A DNA stretch of 64,000 nucleotides. It comes from Phycisphaerales bacterium (lineage in GTDB: Bacteria; Planctomycetota; Phycisphaerae; Phycisphaerales; UBA1924). Below, piece by piece: positions 59,787 through 64,000 of this stretch (the first letter of the stretch is position 1; each line of letters opens with the position of its first letter). Where the stretch lies: NCBI GenBank assembly GCA_020849615.1, contig JADLFW010000003.1, forward strand, positions 1 through 64,000, read 5' to 3'. The notes below the pieces were generated by a model. It made no database searches, had not been told where the DNA came from, and saw only the letters and a program-made list of their open reading frames with translations. The position numbers were made by a program, and so were the translations under genes.

Positions 59787-60310
59787 GCTCGCGTTCTCCA
59801 TCCCGTTCTCCATCCCAGTAAGCCGTGCTGGTAGGCCGGGCCGCCCGGCAGGCCGCAGTTTACTGACCCGCCCGCCCCGGCGTCGGCCCCCCCGGGCCGC
59901 CGGGCCTTGACGCGCCGCCGCCCGGCCGGTGTAGAATGACGCCGTTATTTGGTAGATTGTTCGCATTCCGGTTTGATTGATCGCACGCCCCCATCCCGCT
60001 GTCGAACGACCGGCGTGGATCCGCCGGGCCCGGCCCGGTCCCGCAGGACCGGCGCGGCCCGCACCGTGATCCCCGCCTTTCCTGGAACCGAGTCGAGCAC
60101 CCGGGCCGGCGCGCCGGCCCCCGCGAGCACCTCGATCGATGCGGCGGATCCGCAGCGCCGGCCCGTCCCCTTTCGACGTCCACACTCGCCCGTGCCCGTC
60201 CTCCGCTGACCGCGGCGCCCGCCCCGGTCTCCCCTCCCGGTCGTTCCTCCCGAGATTGGCGCGTGCCGTACCGCGACGGGAACGATCCCGTGGCCAGGGG
60301 GCGCACTCCG
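59787..60310 (+). other. Long upstream region of rny
   Basis: About 500 bases without a convincing gene. It contains the promoter candidate at 59907-59937 and then a leader of about 370 bases, GC-rich and able to fold. An 86-codon frame (59949-60209) is Pro/Arg/Thr-rich and not credible. Nothing else is seen. Confidence 0.5.
59907..59937 (+). promoter_or_regulatory. Candidate promoter upstream of rny
   Basis: TTGACG (59907-59912) and TAGAAT (59932-59937) are 19 bases apart. It is the best sigma-70-like pair in the window and faces rny, giving an unusually long leader. Confidence 0.45.
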
Positions 60311-61903
60311 ATGCTCACGCTCGCTCTGCTCTTCGCCGAATCCGGCCCGCTCACCACCGCACTCATCGGCGGCGGCGCGCTCGCCCTCGGCCTCGCCGCC
60401 GGGTTCTTCCTCCACCGCATCCTCACCGGCCAGACCATCAGCCGGGCCAAGGCGGAATCTCGCCAGATCATCGAGCGGGCCGAGGCCGACGCCCGCGTCG
60501 CCGCCGAGAAGCTCCGCGTCGATGCCGAGAAATCCCTCCTCGACCGCAAGGAGAAGTTTGAGGGCGAGGCCGAGCAGCAGCGGGCCGAGATCCGCGAGCA
60601 GGAACGCCGCCTCGGCAAGCGCGAGGACCTCTTCGACCGCAAGGAGGAAACCCTCTCCCTGAAGGAAGCGACGCTCACCAGGACCGCCGAGGCCCTCAAG
60701 CAGCGCGAGGCCCGCATCACCGAGCTCGAGCGCAAGGCCGAGGCGGTGGTGGAGGAGCAGAAGGAAGCCCTCCAGCGCCTCTCCGGCCTCACCCGCGAGC
60801 AGGCCACCACCATGCTCCTCCGCAAGATCGAGGATGACACCCGCCTCGAATCCGCCAAGATCGTCCGCAAGATCGTCGAGGACACCGAGAGCGAGGCCAA
60901 GGGCAAGGCCCGCGAGATCACCCTCCAGGCCATCCAGCGCTACGCCACCGAGCACACCTCCGAATCCACCGTTCGCACCGTCGCCATCCCCTCCGACGAC
61001 ATGAAGGGCCGCATCATCGGCCGCGAAGGCCGCAACATCCGGGCGATCGAAAAGGCCACCGGCGTCGACATCATCGTTGACGACACCCCCGGCGTCATCG
61101 TCGTCTCCTGCTTCGACAAGATCCGCCAGGCCATCGCCGTCGAGTCCCTCGAACGCCTCATCGCCGACGGCCGCATGCACCCCGCCCGCATCGAGGAGGT
61201 CGTCGAACGCGTCCGCTCCGAGATCCAGGACCGCGTCATGAAGTTCGGCAAGGACTCCATCCTCGAGGCCAACCTCCGCGGCGTCCACCCCAAGATCGTC
61301 GAGGCCATGGGCAAGCTCCACTACCGCACCAGCTACGGCCAGAACGTCCTCCGCCACTCCATCGAGGTCGGCTACCTCTGCCAGATCATCGCCGACCAGC
61401 TCGGCCTCGACGGCGCTATCGCCCGCCGCTGCGGCTTCCTCCACGACATCGGCAAGGCCATGGACCACGAGATGGAGGGCGGCCACCCCAAGATCGGCAT
61501 GGACTTCGCCGCCCAGTACGGCGAGAAGGAGCCCGTCCTCAACGCCATCGGCGGCCACCACGCCGACATCCCCGCCACCAGCTTCTACACCCCCATCGTC
61601 ATGGCCGCCGACGCCGTCAGCAGCGCCCGCCCCGGCGCTCGCCGCGAATCCATGGAGAAGTACGTCCAGCGCCTCAACGAACTCCAGGACATCGCCCTCC
61701 GCGAGAAGGGCGTCACCGAGGCCTACGCCATCCAGGCGGGCCGCGAGGTCCGCGTCATGATCGACGCCGAACGCGTGGGGGACGACGAAGCCTTCCTCAT
61801 CGCCCACAACATCGCCCGCAAGGTCAGCGAGCAGATGACCTTCCCCGGCGAAATCAAGGTCACCGTCCTCCGCGAGACCCGCGCCATCGAGTACGCCAGG
61901 TAG
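60311..61903 (+). CDS. rny: Ribonuclease Y
   Basis: 530 residues, membrane-anchored endoribonuclease that starts mRNA decay. An N-terminal transmembrane segment (about 12-33) is followed by a long coiled coil (about 40-200, QERRLGKREDLFDRKEE), a KH domain with IIGREGRNIRAIE, and the HD domain with GFLHDIGKAMDHE. ATG 60311 gives the expected short periplasmic start. Its TAG stop is also the first three bases of a 124-bp element. Confidence 0.95.
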   Translation: MLTLALLFAESGPLTTALIGGGALALGLAAGFFLHRILTGQTISRAKAESRQIIERAEADARVAAEKLRVDAEKSLLDRKEKFEGEAEQQRAEIREQERRLGKREDLFDRKEETLSLKEATLTRTAEALKQREARITELERKAEAVVEEQKEALQRLSGLTREQATTMLLRKIEDDTRLESAKIVRKIVEDTESEAKGKAREITLQAIQRYATEHTSESTVRTVAIPSDDMKGRIIGREGRNIRAIEKATGVDIIVDDTPGVIVVSCFDKIRQAIAVESLERLIADGRMHPARIEEVVERVRSEIQDRVMKFGKDSILEANLRGVHPKIVEAMGKLHYRTSYGQNVLRHSIEVGYLCQIIADQLGLDGAIARRCGFLHDIGKAMDHEMEGGHPKIGMDFAAQYGEKEPVLNAIGGHHADIPATSFYTPIVMAADAVSSARPGARRESMEKYVQRLNELQDIALREKGVTEAYAIQAGREVRVMIDAERVGDDEAFLIAHNIARKVSEQMTFPGEIKVTVLRETRAIEYAR

Positions 61904-62024
61904 GTTCTGTTTGACGGATGCCTTTGGGTGGCCCGGCTCTCCGAGCCGGGCATGGAAATGCCGATCGAAATGCACGGTTCGGAGGACCGTGCCACCCCGG
62001 AATCGATCCATCAAACACGACTTA
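61901..62024 (+). mobile_element. 124-bp MITE-like element, copy 3
   Basis: Begins with TAGGTTCTGTTTGACGGAT, where TAG is the rny stop codon, and ends CACGACTTA, forming imperfect terminal inverted repeats (15 of 19 positions). Both internal hairpins are kept; in the second, T-G wobble replaces one pair (TTCGGAGGA). It is oriented in the direction of rny, as copy 1 is relative to top6B. Confidence 0.85.
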
Positions 62025-62119
62025 GCCCCCCGGCCCCAAGGCCCGCGCATCCCGCCGCCCCGAATGATCGGGATTTCAGCCCCCTTTCACCCCTCCGCTA
62101 CGCCGCGCGCCCGTCTTGT

Positions 62120-62902
62120 ATGTGGCGAATGCGCAACTCTCGAAACGCCACCCCCTTGGCGCTGGTGAGTCCCGCCGCCCGCGGCGGCGGCCGGGGCAAG
62201 CCGCCGCACGCCCCCAGCCCCCCACGCGCCGTGGTCGCCTGCACCGCCCTCCTCCAGGCCTGGCTCGCGGTCGGACTCGTGGTCTTCGCCGTCCGCCGCG
62301 ACTGGGAGAACACCTTTCTCACGCTCGCCGTGATCGCCCTGACGTCGGTCCCCGCCTTTGTCCTCCCGCGCTGGCGGATCCACGTCCCGGCCGAGTTCCA
62401 GCTCGTCGCCGTCGCGTTCGTCTTCTTCACCCTGTACCTCGGCTCCGCCCAGGACATGTACTACCAGTTCTGGTGGTGGGATGCCGTCTTCCACGCCGGC
62501 TCCGGGTTCCTGCTGGGCATCGTCGGCTGGATCGTGCTGTTCCTGCTCAACAAGACCGACCGGCTCCCGCCGGGCATCCGCCCCAGCTTCCTGTGCTTCT
62601 TCGGGGTGACCTTCGCCGTGTTCATCGGCGTGCTCTGGGAGATCTTCGAGTACACCGTCGACAGCCTCTGGCCCAGCGTCAACATGATGAGCCAGGAGAG
62701 CGGGGTCGCCGACACCATGAACGACCTCATCATCAACACCATCGGCGCTGTGGTCGTCGCTTTCATGGGGTGGGGGTACTTCAAGACGGGCCGCTACTCG
62801 TTCCTTGCCGACCGCGTACGCGCCTTCATCGACGTCAACCCGCAGCTCTTCCGCAAGCGGCCCAGGCTGACGCGCCGCCGTCGCCGCGCCGAACCCGGTT
62901 GA
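62120..62902 (+). CDS. DUF2238/YjdF-like membrane protein
   Basis: 260 residues from ATG 62120 (257 from 62129). About five transmembrane segments with the family motifs FWWWDAVFHAGSGFLLGIVGW, VLWEIFEYTVD, and VADTMNDLIINTIGA. Function unknown. The N-terminal ~40 residues are Gly/Pro/Arg-rich and poorly supported, so the true start may be further inside. It follows a 124-bp element. Confidence 0.75.
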   Translation: MWRMRNSRNATPLALVSPAARGGGRGKPPHAPSPPRAVVACTALLQAWLAVGLVVFAVRRDWENTFLTLAVIALTSVPAFVLPRWRIHVPAEFQLVAVAFVFFTLYLGSAQDMYYQFWWWDAVFHAGSGFLLGIVGWIVLFLLNKTDRLPPGIRPSFLCFFGVTFAVFIGVLWEIFEYTVDSLWPSVNMMSQESGVADTMNDLIINTIGAVVVAFMGWGYFKTGRYSFLADRVRAFIDVNPQLFRKRPRLTRRRRRAEPG

Positions 62903-62940
62903 CGCCGCGATCCACCCCCGCGCCCAAGCCCCCCGCGCGC

Positions 62941-63921
62941 CTACCGCCTCCTCCTCCCCTCCCACCCGTACCTCAGCGACGCATCAAACACCGTCACGCT
63001 CGCGCTCTCCACCAGCCGCCTCGCCACCTCCTCCATCGCGATCCGCTCCTTCCGCAGCCGCACCTCCCGCTCCATCACCGGCCGCACCGCCGCCGGATCG
63101 ATCGCCACCCCGTCGATCCGCTCCTCCGGCAGCACCAGCGCCCACGTCCGCTCCAGCCCGATCACCGCGCTCACCGTCCCCACCGGCGTCTCCGCCAGCG
63201 CACGACGCATCGCCACCGGCAGCGATGGATCCTGCGGACTCACCGGCTCGTTCACTCCCCCCGCCGGGCCTGTCGAATCAACCGACTGCCGCTTCGCCTC
63301 AAGGCTGAAACGCTCCGTCAGCTCCGCTCCCGCCTCCTGCAGGCGCGACCGGATCTCTCCCGCCGCCCGCTCCGAATCCACCACGATCAGCCGGGCCCGC
63401 ACCTTCGGCCCGTACCGCACCACCGTCGCCAGCTCCACCTCCTCCGCCGACACCGCCACCTCATCCCGCACCATCCGCCTCAGCATCGCGTTCCGCTCGA
63501 TCAACCCCGCGAACCTCGCCGGGCCCAGCCCCCGCGCCCTCCTCACTCCATCCACCACCGTCCCCGGCGGCGCCGCCGTCCCCTGCGCCTCCAGGTTCTC
63601 CCCGTAGGCCCGCCGTTCCGCCTCCAGGTCCTCCGGCGTCAGCGTCCACTCCCGCTTGATGAACTCCCTCCGCAGCGCTGTCGTCAGCACCAGCTCCTCA
63701 ACCACCGGGCCGCCCCCCGCCTCACCCAGCGGCGCCACCAGCGCCTCCCACCCCAGCGATTCCCCGTTCACCACCAGCACCGGAGTCCCCGAAGCAGGCG
63801 CCGGCACCCCGCTTGTTCCCCCGGGTCTTGGCCCCGAGGAGACCATGCCGGGCCCGTCCGAACCGCACGCCGCCAGCGTGATTCCCAAGGCCACCGCCAC
63901 GATGATGAATGAGCTTTTCAT
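62941..63921 (-). CDS. Parvulin-like (SurA/PrsA-type) lipoprotein
   Basis: 326 residues. Signal peptide with lipobox TLAACGS. The mature region has a SurA-N-like helical part (VVEELVLTTALRREFIKREWTLTPEDLEAER split here) and a central segment YGPKVRARLIVVDSERAAGEIRSRL resembling a rotamase domain, with FSLEAKRQSVDSTGPAGG. A peptidyl-prolyl isomerase or chaperone for exported proteins is likely. Convergent with the membrane protein gene, 38 bases apart. Confidence 0.7.
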   Translation of the reverse strand: MKSSFIIVAVALGITLAACGSDGPGMVSSGPRPGGTSGVPAPASGTPVLVVNGESLGWEALVAPLGEAGGGPVVEELVLTTALRREFIKREWTLTPEDLEAERRAYGENLEAQGTAAPPGTVVDGVRRARGLGPARFAGLIERNAMLRRMVRDEVAVSAEEVELATVVRYGPKVRARLIVVDSERAAGEIRSRLQEAGAELTERFSLEAKRQSVDSTGPAGGVNEPVSPQDPSLPVAMRRALAETPVGTVSAVIGLERTWALVLPEERIDGVAIDPAAVRPVMEREVRLRKERIAMEEVARRLVESASVTVFDASLRYGWEGRRRR

Positions 63922-64000
63922 GAGTTGTGGTAGCATGAGCACCCGATCCGTCAGGTCAACTCGGTCCGGTTCAACCGCCGGGCCTCCCGTGCGTATGGGG

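Noticed and set aside
59949..60209. 86-codon frame in the rny leader
   Set aside because: Pro/Arg/Ser/Thr composition without domain, no Shine-Dalgarno.

Overview
The window is very GC-rich bacterial chromosome and reads as a planctomycete, most likely of the Phycisphaerae. Reasons: GC-biased codons throughout, an exported beta-propeller protein with a PEP-CTERM-like Pro-Ala-Pro-Gly-Ala tail, small zinc-ribbon membrane proteins, a sigma factor paired with a soluble partner, and many start codons without a Shine-Dalgarno site. About 60 protein genes fill roughly 90 percent of the window. I see no rRNA, tRNA, CRISPR array, transposase, integrase or phage module.

Layout. 1-2140: tandem 155-bp repeats, hairpins and fabH. 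2141-8206: MOSC protein, ChaN-like lipoprotein, SDR, AsmA-like protein, a glycine-repeat protein, an aminotransferase and a GNAT. 8449-18317: aspS, a zinc-ribbon membrane protein with a dicarboxylate symporter, SDR, an orphan solute-binding protein, pyk and cinA. 18703-20417: thiG, a DUF1569 gene and thiS on the minus strand. 20570-28980: lipoprotein, a GldG-like protein with an ABC ATPase, prolyl oligopeptidase, FmdB-like protein and a HAD hydrolase. 28985-33175: gnd-zwf-pgl (oxidative pentose phosphate branch) with 4-bp overlaps, divergent from a TrmB-type regulator. 33215-36406: secreted and membrane genes. 36429-40562: both subunits of DNA topoisomerase VI, separated by a reductase gene and a mobile-looking repeat. 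40754-44693: trehalose synthesis (otsA, then an OtsB-GH15 fusion). 45363-50914: ndk, csrA, Nfu, a JAMM-like lipoprotein, a sigma factor pair, a LOG protein and a queuosine precursor transporter. 51031-57911: a same-strand run of B12-binding/MeaB GTPase, SpoIIE-type phosphatase, scpB, lipoprotein, DUF58 and transglutaminase. 58125-63921: PilZ-like protein, DUF4097-like protein, rny, YjdF-like membrane protein and a parvulin-like lipoprotein.

The most unusual content is non-coding. A family of short hairpins followed by a GGCACC/GCCACC-type flank is scattered through intergenic DNA, and one copy lies in frame inside cinA. Two such hairpins in opposite orientation form a 124-bp element with imperfect terminal inverted repeats, present three times. 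In two copies its first three bases (TAG) are the stop codon of the upstream gene (top6B and rny). A second recurring signal is a TANNNT box ending 5 to 9 bases before many start codons, which suggests frequent leaderless transcription. The csrA leader carries a GGA-loop hairpin and a GGA-containing Shine-Dalgarno, consistent with autoregulation.
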